A stretch of DNA of 64,000 nt from Erysipelothrix amsterdamensis (lineage in GTDB: Bacteria > Bacillota_I > Bacilli_A > Erysipelotrichales > Erysipelotrichaceae), in NCBI RefSeq assembly GCF_940143175.1, contig NZ_OW659496.1:1240001-1304000 (forward strand). The letters are read 5' to 3'. Under the pieces are notes generated by a model that did no database searches, was not told the origin of the DNA, and saw only the letters and a list, made by a program, of their open reading frames with translations. Positions 34,784 to 43,388 of the stretch are shown piece by piece. Made by a program: the position numbers and the translations under genes. Position 1 is the stretch's first letter. Each line of letters begins with the position of its first letter.

Positions 34784-37068
34784 TGTTTTAACTTCACAAT
34801 GGTTGCACCCATACCACCATCACCAACACCGCCTAATTCATAGGAGCCTACATTTTTATTGCGGCGAAGTGTTTGGTGAACCGCAGTACGCAGCTGACCC
34901 GTACCGTGGCCATGAATGATTCTAAAGGTTGGTACTTTATGAAGTACACATTCATCAATGTATTTCTCTACCTGAGGCATCGCTTCTGAAACACGCAGGC
35001 CAATGATGTTTAACTCTGTTTTAAACGACGAACGCGCATCCACACTGTGACTTCGTGTTGGTTTTACTTTCACTTTTTTGGCAGGTCCTGCAACCCGTGT
35101 AAGTTTCCCTAAGTCGACATTAACTTTTAATCCACCAATCGATACAAACGCAGTATTTTTTTCAATTGAATCAACAACACCCACCTGGTTTGTGGATTTC
35201 AATTGGACGCGGTCCCCTTTACCGATGGTTTCATCAACAGCTGTTTCAGCTTGTAATGATTGAATTTGCTTTACTGCTTTTTTTCGAAGATCTGGACGGT
35301 TTGTTTTATTTAAAACATCTAATTGTCGTTCAGCCTCTTCAACCATTTGTTCCAATAACGCTTCATTTTCCTCACGCAAAGCTTGTTCTTTACGAACAAA
35401 CTCGGCTTCAAGCGCTTTTTGTTTCATAAGTGCTTCGTGTTTAAGATTTTCAACTGCTTCTTTTTCTTTTAAAAGTTCTTGTTCAAGTTTATCTTGTTCA
35501 TTAATTTTCGCTTCGAGAATTTCAAGTAAGTGATCTGCTTCATACTGACCTTCTTGTTTGTATTTAAACGCACGGTCAATAATATCGGCTTGTAAACCTA
35601 AACGTTTAGCAATCGCAAACGCATTGGATTCACCCATGACATTTTCACGATAACGATAGGTAGGCTTGAGGTTCTGTAGATCAAATTCAACACTTGCAAT
35701 GAGAATATCTTCATATTGAGTACCGTATTTTTTAAGTCGTGAAAAGTGCGTCGTTGCAATAACCCAACACCCAACATCTCTAAAATGATCCAGAATTGCC
35801 ATCGACAAACTTTCACCTTCTAAAGGATCGGTTTGCGAACCTAACTCATCCAACAACACAATTGATTTCGAAGTTGCTTGTGCATTAACTTTTGTCATGG
35901 TTTCCATATGAGCGGAAAACGACGATAATGATTTTTCAATAGACTGTTGATCTCCAATATCCACAAACAACTGGTCAACCAACATCACTTCAGCAGATTC
36001 CGCACAGATTGGACATCCGGCTAAAGTCATGAGAATGGATAATCCCATTGTCTTTAAACTTACACTTTTTCCCCCGGTATTCGGACCACTGATTAAAATC
36101 ATTTTATGAGGCGGGGTCAGTGTATACGTGTTTGCGACAACCTCTTTAGGATTAATTAATGGATGACGTGCATTTTTTAAGTTCAATCGATCTTGCGTTA
36201 GTGTTGCGACCACCGCATCATGATGTGCTCCCCACTCCGCTTTCGCAAAAAGGCAGTCGATGATGGCTACAGTATCAAGGTCAGCACTAAGTTGTTGTGC
36301 ATCGTGTGCGATCAAATTTGACGTTTCGCGACAAATGCGTTCGATTTCAGTTTGTTCTTGGTGAATAAGACTTTGATATTCATTTTGCATTCGCGCTAAA
36401 AAGGCAGGCTCAAAATAAACCGACTGCCCGCTCGCTGATTCACCATAAATTGTACCTTCAAGTTTATATTTATCTGAAGGTTTCACTAAAAATGTCCGAC
36501 GTCCGTGTTGTAACGAAACAACAGCTTCACTAAGCATTGCACGATTTTTTGTTAAAAACTCTTGAGTTTTATTTTCTATATTTTGTTCAAGCGCTTTACT
36601 TTGACGTCTCAGTTCACCTAAGTGTGTACTTGCGCGATCTAAGACTTCACCCTGTTCTCCAAAACAATGTTCGATATGTTTCAGTGTTGACTCCGTAACT
36701 TCCAAACTTTCGAACAAATCCTCAAGCGCAGGATAAGATCCTTCTAAATTTTTAAATTGTTTTTTAAGACGTTCAAGACCTTGCATAAAGCGTCCAACAT
36801 CTACTATATCTTCTACCGATAAAGTTCCACCCTTTTCAGCAAGTGTTAAAGCATAGGCGACATCTGTGATGCCACCAAATGACATAGAACCATTAACAAC
36901 TACTAATTGTAATGCATCTTTAGCACGCGCTAAATCACGCTTCACAATTAGTGAGGAAAATGAAGGAACCGTATTTAAAACCGCTTCCTTACCCAATGAA
37001 AAGGATGCATAATGAGCTATTCGCTCAAGCACTTTATCGAACTCTAATCGAGACGATGTATTATTCAT
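34780..37068 (-). CDS. mutS2: Endonuclease MutS2
   Basis: 762 residues. MutS-type lever and ATPase domains (ISGPNTGGKSVSLKTMGL near residue 328 as Walker A, IVLLDELGSQTDPLEG as Walker B) followed by a coiled coil and the C-terminal Smr nuclease domain (residues ~690-762, with LNIIGLRVSEAMPQVEKYI, IHGHGTGQLRTAVH and GGMGATIVKLK). It lacks the mismatch-binding N-terminal domain of MutS. MutS2 suppresses recombination in some species and rescues collided ribosomes in Bacillus. It overlaps both uvrC and cvpA. Confidence 0.95.
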   Translation of the reverse strand: MNNTSSRLEFDKVLERIAHYASFSLGKEAVLNTVPSFSSLIVKRDLARAKDALQLVVVNGSMSFGGITDVAYALTLAEKGGTLSVEDIVDVGRFMQGLERLKKQFKNLEGSYPALEDLFESLEVTESTLKHIEHCFGEQGEVLDRASTHLGELRRQSKALEQNIENKTQEFLTKNRAMLSEAVVSLQHGRRTFLVKPSDKYKLEGTIYGESASGQSVYFEPAFLARMQNEYQSLIHQEQTEIERICRETSNLIAHDAQQLSADLDTVAIIDCLFAKAEWGAHHDAVVATLTQDRLNLKNARHPLINPKEVVANTYTLTPPHKMILISGPNTGGKSVSLKTMGLSILMTLAGCPICAESAEVMLVDQLFVDIGDQQSIEKSLSSFSAHMETMTKVNAQATSKSIVLLDELGSQTDPLEGESLSMAILDHFRDVGCWVIATTHFSRLKKYGTQYEDILIASVEFDLQNLKPTYRYRENVMGESNAFAIAKRLGLQADIIDRAFKYKQEGQYEADHLLEILEAKINEQDKLEQELLKEKEAVENLKHEALMKQKALEAEFVRKEQALREENEALLEQMVEEAERQLDVLNKTNRPDLRKKAVKQIQSLQAETAVDETIGKGDRVQLKSTNQVGVVDSIEKNTAFVSIGGLKVNVDLGKLTRVAGPAKKVKVKPTRSHSVDARSSFKTELNIIGLRVSEAMPQVEKYIDECVLHKVPTFRIIHGHGTGQLRTAVHQTLRRNKNVGSYELGGVGDGGMGATIVKLKQ

Positions 37069-37726
37069 ATTTTTCTAAATACTCCCTAATCTGTACTTCA
37101 TTAAATCCGTGTTTTTCAAGCCACTTCACCATAGCGGTTTGCTGGCTTGGAGATAACTGTTGATCTGTAATAATACTTTGAATCGCAGCATTTTGATTCA
37201 TAAAGTCATCAAATGATCCTAAAATCGGTGTTGCTGCGCGTTCGACATACACCAACCAGGTATTGTCGATGATTTCTTGACCATTTTTAACAATCGGTGT
37301 TGTTAAAAAGACACAAATCAACACGAGCTTAAGTGCAAAAAACGCAACGCTGAAGACACCACCAATTGCAGAATTCACTTGTTTTACTAATGGAACTTTT
37401 GAAATTATGGTTGCAAGCGGTGTTACCAGCAATAAAACCACACGAATCACAACGAATAAAATTACGAACCATATCAACTGATTCATTTGATGTACAACGA
37501 GTTGATTAATGGTTAGAAACCCAGTTCCAGATGCTTTGAAGAATTGGAATATTTGCACAAATACAGGTGCGAAAATCCATGCTGCAAAAAGCGATACAAA
37601 AGTTCCCACAACATCAACGAGCTGCAGCAACAAACCTTTCTTATATCCAATATAAAGGGTCACCGCAAACCAAATAATAATAACCCCATTTAAGTAACCC
37701 ATCCAATCATTGGGAAACATCACCAT
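37061..37726 (-). CDS. CvpA family membrane protein
   Basis: 221 residues from the ATG at 37726, which has AAGGAG eight bases before it. About four membrane spans with the CvpA pattern: WMGYLNGVIIIWFAVTLYIGYKKGLLLQLVDVVG, AAWIFAPVFVQIFQFF, LIWFVILFVVIRVVLLLV and the amphipathic VNSAIGGVFSVAFFALKLVLI. CvpA relatives (YshB in Bacillus) often precede mutS2, as here. Function is poorly known; E. coli CvpA is linked to colicin V production and envelope stress. It overlaps mutS2 by eight bases and is divergent from rnhC. Confidence 0.86.
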   Translation of the reverse strand: MVMFPNDWMGYLNGVIIIWFAVTLYIGYKKGLLLQLVDVVGTFVSLFAAWIFAPVFVQIFQFFKASGTGFLTINQLVVHQMNQLIWFVILFVVIRVVLLLVTPLATIISKVPLVKQVNSAIGGVFSVAFFALKLVLICVFLTTPIVKNGQEIIDNTWLVYVERAATPILGSFDDFMNQNAAIQSIITDQQLSPSQQTAMVKWLEKHGFNEVQIREYLEKYE

Positions 37727-37786
37727 AAAATCACTCCTTCTTTTTTTATTTAATGAGTTCAACTATTAATTTCAATCGAAATAGTC

Positions 37787-37792
37787 TATATT
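37787..37792 (+). promoter_or_regulatory. -10 element of rnhC at leaderless distance
   Basis: TATATT ends seven bases before the rnhC ATG, the usual distance to a transcript start, and no Shine-Dalgarno sequence lies in between. No good -35 is visible. Confidence 0.45.
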
Positions 37793-37798
37793 ATTAGT

Positions 37799-38686
37799 AT
37801 GACAACTATTACAATAAAACTAACAGACAAACAGATAAACGAATTAAAATCACGATATTCAAAATATCCAATTCGTTACGATATTCAATACACACACTTC
37901 CAAATTAAGGGAAGTGATGTCACCATCACAGCCTACACCAGCGGTAAGGTTGTTTTCAGCGGTGAAGGCGCAGAATTTCACGCTTCATCTTATTCTGATC
38001 AAACTTCAAAGCCCAAATCACCGCTTGCATCAACACAGCAGATTGAAGGATCGATGGCAGGCAGCGACGAAGTGGGTACTGGAGATTACTTTGGTCCAAT
38101 CACCGTCTGCGCTTGTATCGTAAACGAATCTGACTTGCAACGAATTCCCGTTGCGGAAATTGTCGATTCAAAACAAATGACAGACGATAAGATTCGAAAA
38201 ATTGCTCCAATCCTTAAAAAAGAACTTCAATACAGTCTTCTTATTCTTGATAATAAAAAATACAACCGTGTCCATGACACAATGAACATGAATGTCATCA
38301 AGGCAAAACTACATAATCAAGCATTCTTAAATCTTAAAAAACGATATGAAATGCCACCTTACGCAATCATTGATCAATTTATGGCCGAGAAACCTTATTA
38401 CAACGCACTCAAAGGAGAACCTGAAATATTTCGTGGGCTTATCTTCGAAACAAAAGCAGAGAACAAGTTTATTGCAGTCGCATGCGGTGCAATTATTGCT
38501 CGATTTGGTTTTTTAGATTACCTCGATAAACTCTCAACAAAATATGACTGCGTCTTTCCTAAAGGGGCAGGTGCCCATGTTGACACATTTGGAAAAGAAT
38601 TTGTTAGACGGTATGGAAAAGAAGAACTTGATAATGTTGCGAAAGTTCACTTTGCCAATACAGCACGAATTCTTAACGATGCGTAA
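37799..38686 (+). CDS. rnhC: Ribonuclease HIII
   Basis: 295 residues. The N-terminal TBP-like substrate-binding domain (residues 1-80) is followed by the RNase H2/H3 catalytic domain with GSDEVGTGDYFGPITVCACIV near residue 90, ESDLQRIPVAEIVDSKQM, YAIIDQFMAEKPY near residue 195 and KFIAVACGAIIARFGFLDYL. It cleaves RNA in RNA-DNA hybrids. cvpA-mutS2 on the opposite strand is its usual neighbourhood in Bacillus, where all run together. No ribosome site precedes the ATG, suggesting a leaderless message. Its last 14 bases overlap comEB on the other strand. Confidence 0.94.
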   Translation: MTTITIKLTDKQINELKSRYSKYPIRYDIQYTHFQIKGSDVTITAYTSGKVVFSGEGAEFHASSYSDQTSKPKSPLASTQQIEGSMAGSDEVGTGDYFGPITVCACIVNESDLQRIPVAEIVDSKQMTDDKIRKIAPILKKELQYSLLILDNKKYNRVHDTMNMNVIKAKLHNQAFLNLKKRYEMPPYAIIDQFMAEKPYYNALKGEPEIFRGLIFETKAENKFIAVACGAIIARFGFLDYLDKLSTKYDCVFPKGAGAHVDTFGKEFVRRYGKEELDNVAKVHFANTARILNDA

Positions 38687-39152
38687 GCGAAACACAAATT
38701 GCTTTATCAATTTTTCGATAAGAAACACCAGCAGCATCAAGCATGCGCTTCGATACTAAGACAGCATCCGTTCCTGCGTACTTATCATCTTCATAAACAA
38801 TTTCTTTAATACCACTTTGAATAATTGCCTTGGAACATTCATTACATGGGAACAATGATACATAAATCGTACACCCTTGTAAGGATTGGGTCGCATTCAA
38901 AATTGCATTTAATTCTGCATGAACCACATATGCATATTTCGTCGTTTGAAAATCTCCCTCGCGTTCCCAAGGAAACGCATCATCACTCAATCCCGTTGGA
39001 AGGCCATTATAGCCAATTCCAACGATTTTTTTTTGCTGATCTACAATTGCTGCACCAACTTGAGTTGAAGGATCTTTAGAACGCAACGCAGACAAATGAG
39101 CGAGGCCCATAAAATATTCATCCCAAGAAATGACATTATCTCGTTTACTCAT
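38673..39152 (-). CDS. comEB: dCMP deaminase / ComEB family
   Basis: 159-residue zinc deaminase. Zinc-binding and catalytic residues are in HAELNAILNA near residue 78 and LFPCNECSKAIIQSG near residue 105. The N-terminus (ISWDEYFMGLAHLSALRSKDPSTQVGAAIVD) is standard for dCMP deaminase. It converts dCMP to dUMP for thymidylate synthesis. The stop lies within the end of rnhC, so transcripts converge. It is the next gene after the rhomboid protease and in the same direction as lspA-rluD, but upstream. Confidence 0.92.
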   Translation of the reverse strand: MSKRDNVISWDEYFMGLAHLSALRSKDPSTQVGAAIVDQQKKIVGIGYNGLPTGLSDDAFPWEREGDFQTTKYAYVVHAELNAILNATQSLQGCTIYVSLFPCNECSKAIIQSGIKEIVYEDDKYAGTDAVLVSKRMLDAAGVSYRKIDKAICVSLTHR

Positions 39153-39160
39153 AAAACCCC

Positions 39161-40360
39161 CTACTTCATAAAACCGCTTAAACGGTTTGCATAATTTTTA
39201 AACCCAAGTTCATACCAGCTATTAATAACCGACATATCCAACCTTGGGCTTGATAAGGTACCCGCATGTTGCGTCATCACAACCACAATCCCTACCACAA
39301 ATACAGCAGATAGTACCATTGTTCCTTTGCGTAAATAATCCCAATCTTTTCGTTTTGAGAAAACAAGTCCACACAATAATCCTGCAATCAATCCCCCTAA
39401 GTGGGCTGTTGCACTAACACCTGGTAATGAACTGATAATGAGATTAATAAATAAGACCTGAAAGACTTGAGACATAACTTTAGGGTTACGCATCGCTTTT
39501 GTTTCAAATAAATAGACACACATTGCGCCTAACAACGCAAACAGTCCACCACTAATACCAAGACCGATGACACCCTCATCCAGAATAAAGACAAATGCAT
39601 TACCCATAAGAATACCCGCGATTAGAGTAAAGAGATATTTTTTCCCTTCCATCACAGTTTCCATAACCACGCCTAAATTTCTGAGAGCCATTAAGTTCAT
39701 GATTAAGTGTAGAAAAGAAATATGAAGAAAACCTGCAGTAATAAATCTGAACCATTCATGAGCATGAACGATAAACGGTTTATAAAAGGCACCTAACATC
39801 ACTGCAACAGTATTAATGTTTATCTCTGAAACTAAAATTAAGTATTGTGCGAGTAAAAAAACAACAACACAAATCATTGAGATGACATTGGTTACAGGAA
39901 AAGAACGGTATCGTGCTTGTTTTTGCATTCTACCGATCGTTTTTTTCAAATTAAGCACTGCCTTTGAAAGCGAGCGATCTGGATTTTGGCTTATTTTTAA
40001 AAGTCCACTTAAATCACCGTATGAGGTAAGAAGTTGTGAGGATGAGATAAAATTCGGTCCTACAACCACATTCACATCATCTCCGACTTTATCCTCTTGA
40101 TTAACACTAATATTAAGCCCTTCTGCCTTTGTTTTAAATACAAGGGCGAGACTTTCACGATGTTTTGAAATCATCTCGCGATCAATATTTGAAAGGGATG
40201 TGGAGGTAACCATAATAATCGCATTGTCCTCAACATTTTGATTCACAAGCCAAACCTGTGAACTGTCTTGAGTCATTGAAACCATTTGATATTGAAAATG
40301 CTTCATAAAATAGTTTGCGACTTCAATTACCCATGCATCATATTGAGACTTTGTATACAT
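39161..40360 (-). CDS. Rhomboid-family intramembrane serine protease
   Basis: 399 residues. An N-terminal soluble domain of ~165 residues (GluP-like) precedes about seven membrane spans. The rhomboid signature is present: HEWFRFITAGFLHISFLHLIMN near residue 203, the catalytic Ser in GLGISGGLFALLG near residue 270 and the catalytic His in TAHLGGLIAGLLCGL near residue 320. This resembles GluP/YqgP of Bacillus, which cleaves membrane proteins. AGGAGG precedes the ATG at 40360, which overlaps the stop of the pseudouridine synthase gene (TAATG). Confidence 0.9.
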   Translation of the reverse strand: MYTKSQYDAWVIEVANYFMKHFQYQMVSMTQDSSQVWLVNQNVEDNAIIMVTSTSLSNIDREMISKHRESLALVFKTKAEGLNISVNQEDKVGDDVNVVVGPNFISSSQLLTSYGDLSGLLKISQNPDRSLSKAVLNLKKTIGRMQKQARYRSFPVTNVISMICVVVFLLAQYLILVSEININTVAVMLGAFYKPFIVHAHEWFRFITAGFLHISFLHLIMNLMALRNLGVVMETVMEGKKYLFTLIAGILMGNAFVFILDEGVIGLGISGGLFALLGAMCVYLFETKAMRNPKVMSQVFQVLFINLIISSLPGVSATAHLGGLIAGLLCGLVFSKRKDWDYLRKGTMVLSAVFVVGIVVVMTQHAGTLSSPRLDMSVINSWYELGFKNYANRLSGFMK

Positions 40361-41268
40361 TAATCTAACCTCCTGATTTCCTCGATAACGTCTTTCATTG
40401 TTTGAGGTAATTCAGCTTCAAACGTCATAACCTCTTTGCTAACGGGATGCGTTAACGTTAATTTTTGTGCATGCAAGCACTGACCATTTGTTTCCCATGT
40501 ATTTTTATAACTATATGTTTGATCTCCAACAATAGGATGCTTAATATACTGAGCGTGAACACGAATTTGATGTGTACGACCTGTATCCAATTTACAACGC
40601 AACACACTAAAATCATTAAAACGTTCTGTAAGATAGAAATGTGTTACTGCATGCTTACTGTTTTGATCTGTAACTGCCATACGTTGACGGTTTTTAGGAT
40701 CACGACCAATTGGCGCATCGACCGTAGCACTTTGATGTTTAAATTGGTGATGCACAATTGCCACGTACTCTCGCGAAATTAAACGTTGCTTTAAATCTTC
40801 TACTAAAATTTCATGTGCTTCATTTGTTTTCGCAACAACTAATAAACCCGTTGTATCCTTATCAATTCTATGAACAATACCTGGGCGCAATTCGCCATTA
40901 AGATCACTCAATTGCGTTGTATGTGCCAATAGTCCGTGAACCAATGTTGGTTGATTTAACGTTGATGGTGATGGGTGAACAATTAAACCTTTTGGTTTGT
41001 TAACAACTAAAATTGCATCATCTTCATAAACAATATCTAAATCCATTGGTACTGGAACAATTGAAATTTGCTCCTCAGTAATTTCATACGCCACTACATC
41101 ATCTTCTTTTAAGCGAAGGTTTGGTTTAACAACATTACCATTTACTGTAATATTTCCATTTTTAATCCATGTTTGTAATACACTACGAGAATAATCTGTT
41201 ACAGCAAGAGCCATATACTGATCAATTCTCATTCCATCAAACATTTCTTCTACAATTAATTTATTCAT
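40360..41268 (-). CDS. RluD-family 23S rRNA pseudouridine synthase
   Basis: 302 residues from the ATG at 41268 (AGAGG site; the frame extends 19 codons upstream without one). It has the S4 domain (MRIDQYMALAVTDYSRSVLQTWIKNGNITVNG), then the RluA/RluD core with the catalytic Asp in GIVHRIDKDTTGLLVVAKT near residue 141 and LDTGRTHQIRVHAQYIKHPIVGD. In many Firmicutes this gene follows lspA (ylyB in Bacillus), as here. The exact target uridines may differ from E. coli RluD. Confidence 0.93.
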   Translation of the reverse strand: MNKLIVEEMFDGMRIDQYMALAVTDYSRSVLQTWIKNGNITVNGNVVKPNLRLKEDDVVAYEITEEQISIVPVPMDLDIVYEDDAILVVNKPKGLIVHPSPSTLNQPTLVHGLLAHTTQLSDLNGELRPGIVHRIDKDTTGLLVVAKTNEAHEILVEDLKQRLISREYVAIVHHQFKHQSATVDAPIGRDPKNRQRMAVTDQNSKHAVTHFYLTERFNDFSVLRCKLDTGRTHQIRVHAQYIKHPIVGDQTYSYKNTWETNGQCLHAQKLTLTHPVSKEVMTFEAELPQTMKDVIEEIRRLD

Positions 41269-41722
41269 ATTTTTGACCTCTTTCATCGAGATAGAGTACA
41301 ACTGCGAGAATAAAAACGCCCACAACCAAACTCATATCTGCTACGTTAAATACAGGAAACTGATATCCAAAGATATTGAACGCAAACATATCACGTACAT
41401 AGCCATAAATTGCGCGGTCAAACAAATTCCCAAAAGCACCTGCAAACATTAAGGCAATCGCTGTCAAAATGACAGGTTTATCTTCTTTTACATAATAATA
41501 AGCGAGCACGATGCAAACTGCTGTTGCAAGTACGATAAAAAGCCATTTCTGACCGTCAAACATACTCCATGCTGCCCCTGTATTACGTACATACCGAAGT
41601 GAGAAAAATCCGGGTATAACGTGTAAAGATTCCCATAATGGAATCGTTTTGTCGATCCATGCCTTTGACAGCAAATCGATAGCGATAATCACGACACTCA
41701 ATAATCCTAAACGTTTCTTCAT
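41261..41722 (-). CDS. lspA: Lipoprotein signal peptidase (signal peptidase II)
   Basis: 153 residues with four membrane spans. The catalytic Asp residues are in GNLFDRAIYGYVRDMF and FNVADMSLVVG near residues 101 and 128, and RNTGAAWSMF is the conserved second region. It cuts the signal peptide of prolipoproteins such as those at 17174-18256 and 47856-48320. It overlaps the start of the pseudouridine synthase gene by eight bases. Confidence 0.95.
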   Translation of the reverse strand: MKKRLGLLSVVIIAIDLLSKAWIDKTIPLWESLHVIPGFFSLRYVRNTGAAWSMFDGQKWLFIVLATAVCIVLAYYYVKEDKPVILTAIALMFAGAFGNLFDRAIYGYVRDMFAFNIFGYQFPVFNVADMSLVVGVFILAVVLYLDERGQKYE

Positions 41723-41787
41723 AACTTCCTCATTTCATGTGTTTATTATAACATTATCGCATATTCATTGCATATATAAAACCCCAT

Positions 41788-41814
41788 CAAAAAAGATGTG
41801 AGTCTTCACACCTT
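41788..41814 (-). terminator. Terminator of the esterase unit
   Basis: AAGGTGTGA/TCACATCTT stem (one GU pair) around four bases, followed by six T residues on the minus strand; it overlaps the last codons of the gene. Confidence 0.75.
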
Positions 41815-42819
41815 CTTAGCATATTTGTTAAGGAATCCTACAAATTCCTCAAATGTATGGACGGAATAAGGATTATCCATTTTAAATTGATACTCATGAC
41901 CTAAAACATCCGCAACATCTTCATAAAACACAGAAGTCACCGGAACTTGCAACGATTCCAATTTTTCTTGCATTTTTAAACCGTCTTCCATAAAACTCAT
42001 TTGATTACCATCCGTAATAAATGTGGGTGGAAAATCTTTAGTAACATGATTGAGAATGGATAACGATTCAACGTACGCTGTATCCATCCATGCCTTTTCA
42101 CCCATGTAAGCCCAAGCCAAGCGACTCATAAAGAAATCTAAAACACCTGAAGAAGACTGCATATTTAAAAGTCCATTTAGATCGTAAGGTCCACAAAATA
42201 ACGCAATCCCTTTAACATAACTCGGGTTTAATGTAACACTTTGATCAAGCTTTTGCGCATACTGTGAATCGACCTGAACCATCATATATTGAGATATAAT
42301 GTGTGCTCCTGCCGAATCACCCGCTAAAATTATATTATTCATATCCAAACCGAAAAGATCTGCCTGCGATTGAAGATACTGAATCGCTTCACCAACTTGA
42401 TGAACAGGAGAAGGGTAGACCGCTTCGGGAGCTAAATCATAGTTTAGATTGATGACACGATATCCTTGATAAGCTAATTGAACTGCATACTCATAGTTAT
42501 CCTGCTTGTCACCCCCTACAAAAGCACCCCCATGAACCCAAATAACCGTAGGCAATTTTTGGGTGTTCTTCGGACCAAAAAGATCAAACGTATTTCGCCC
42601 AGCCGTTGATTCATAGGTCAAATCTGTGTAAACACGAACTTCTGACTCGATTGCTTCATAACCTTCGGGTTTAACTGCCAAACCCCCTTCAAACACTCTT
42701 CGAATTAAAAAGGCAGAAGGTGCTGGATCTACGATAAAATACACCGCAACTCCACCAACAATTAATAAAACTAGAGCTAATACCGCTAAAATCCCACGTT
42801 TTATACTCGCCCGATTCAT
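41806..42819 (-). CDS. Membrane-anchored alpha/beta hydrolase
   Basis: 337 residues with one N-terminal span (GILAVLALVLLIVGGVAVYFIV). The hormone-sensitive-lipase-type oxyanion motif WVHGGAFVGGD near residue 94 and nucleophile GDSAGAH near residue 168 are clear, with Asp (FITDGNQ) and His (LGHEYQF) near the C-terminus. It is probably a carboxylesterase facing outward; the substrate is unknown. It overlaps the stop of the cysteine hydrolase by four bases. Confidence 0.85.
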   Translation of the reverse strand: MNRASIKRGILAVLALVLLIVGGVAVYFIVDPAPSAFLIRRVFEGGLAVKPEGYEAIESEVRVYTDLTYESTAGRNTFDLFGPKNTQKLPTVIWVHGGAFVGGDKQDNYEYAVQLAYQGYRVINLNYDLAPEAVYPSPVHQVGEAIQYLQSQADLFGLDMNNIILAGDSAGAHIISQYMMVQVDSQYAQKLDQSVTLNPSYVKGIALFCGPYDLNGLLNMQSSSGVLDFFMSRLAWAYMGEKAWMDTAYVESLSILNHVTKDFPPTFITDGNQMSFMEDGLKMQEKLESLQVPVTSVFYEDVADVLGHEYQFKMDNPYSVHTFEEFVGFLNKYAKKV

Positions 42820-43334
42820 CGAATCACATCCACTTGTAGACCCTCAAGCACATCAAATGTACTTTGATTTAATACTGGGTCATAACTATCTGTGCAGGAT
42901 GTATCTACAATAATTCGCGCCTCAGGACATGCAGCTTTTGCGATAACACACGTACTGATAACACAGATATTGGAAACTAAGCCCATCACCTCGATCTCAT
43001 CATAGTTTTTTTTATCTAAATAATTACCCAATTCTAAAGAGGCAAAAGTAGGTTTATTAAAAATAATCGTATCCGGCTTCACAAAGGGTTTTAAACGCAT
43101 ATCAAGTTCCCACCCGCTCGATCCCAAAATACAATGTTCAATCGGTAAACGACGCCCTTCTTGCGTTTCAAGATAATTGGATCCGTGGGTATCACGTGTA
43201 AACACAAGGTCACAATCTTGTTCATTTTCTAATTTTTCCAGAATATTCAACACCACTTGATTTGCTCCTTCAAAACCAAGCGTCCCCGATACAAAGTCAT
43301 TTTGAACATCAACGATAATGTTTAATTTTTTCAT
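42816..43334 (-). CDS. Isochorismatase-family cysteine hydrolase, nicotinamidase-like
   Basis: 172 residues from the ATG at 43334 (GGGTGGAG site); the frame is open 50 codons upstream into the MATE gene, which is not part of it. The fold motifs are VDVQNDFVSGTLG (Asp near residue 9), LPIEHCILGSSGWEL, FNKPTFASLELGNYL (Lys) and the catalytic Cys in GLVSNICVISTCVIAKAACP. The HC/SSGWEL segment is seen in nicotinamidases, but the substrate is not certain. It precedes the esterase gene (ATGA overlap), so the two form a short operon. Confidence 0.82.
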   Translation of the reverse strand: MKKLNIIVDVQNDFVSGTLGFEGANQVVLNILEKLENEQDCDLVFTRDTHGSNYLETQEGRRLPIEHCILGSSGWELDMRLKPFVKPDTIIFNKPTFASLELGNYLDKKNYDEIEVMGLVSNICVISTCVIAKAACPEARIIVDTSCTDSYDPVLNQSTFDVLEGLQVDVIR

Positions 43335-43364
43335 ATTCTCCACCCTTTTTATTTTATTGTAACA

Positions 43365-43388
43365 TAAAAAAGTCCTCGAAGGAGGACT
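43365..43388 (-). terminator. Terminator of the MATE gene
   Basis: AGTCCTC/GAGGACT stem with a four-base loop and six T residues on the minus strand, overlapping the stop codon. Confidence 0.85.
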
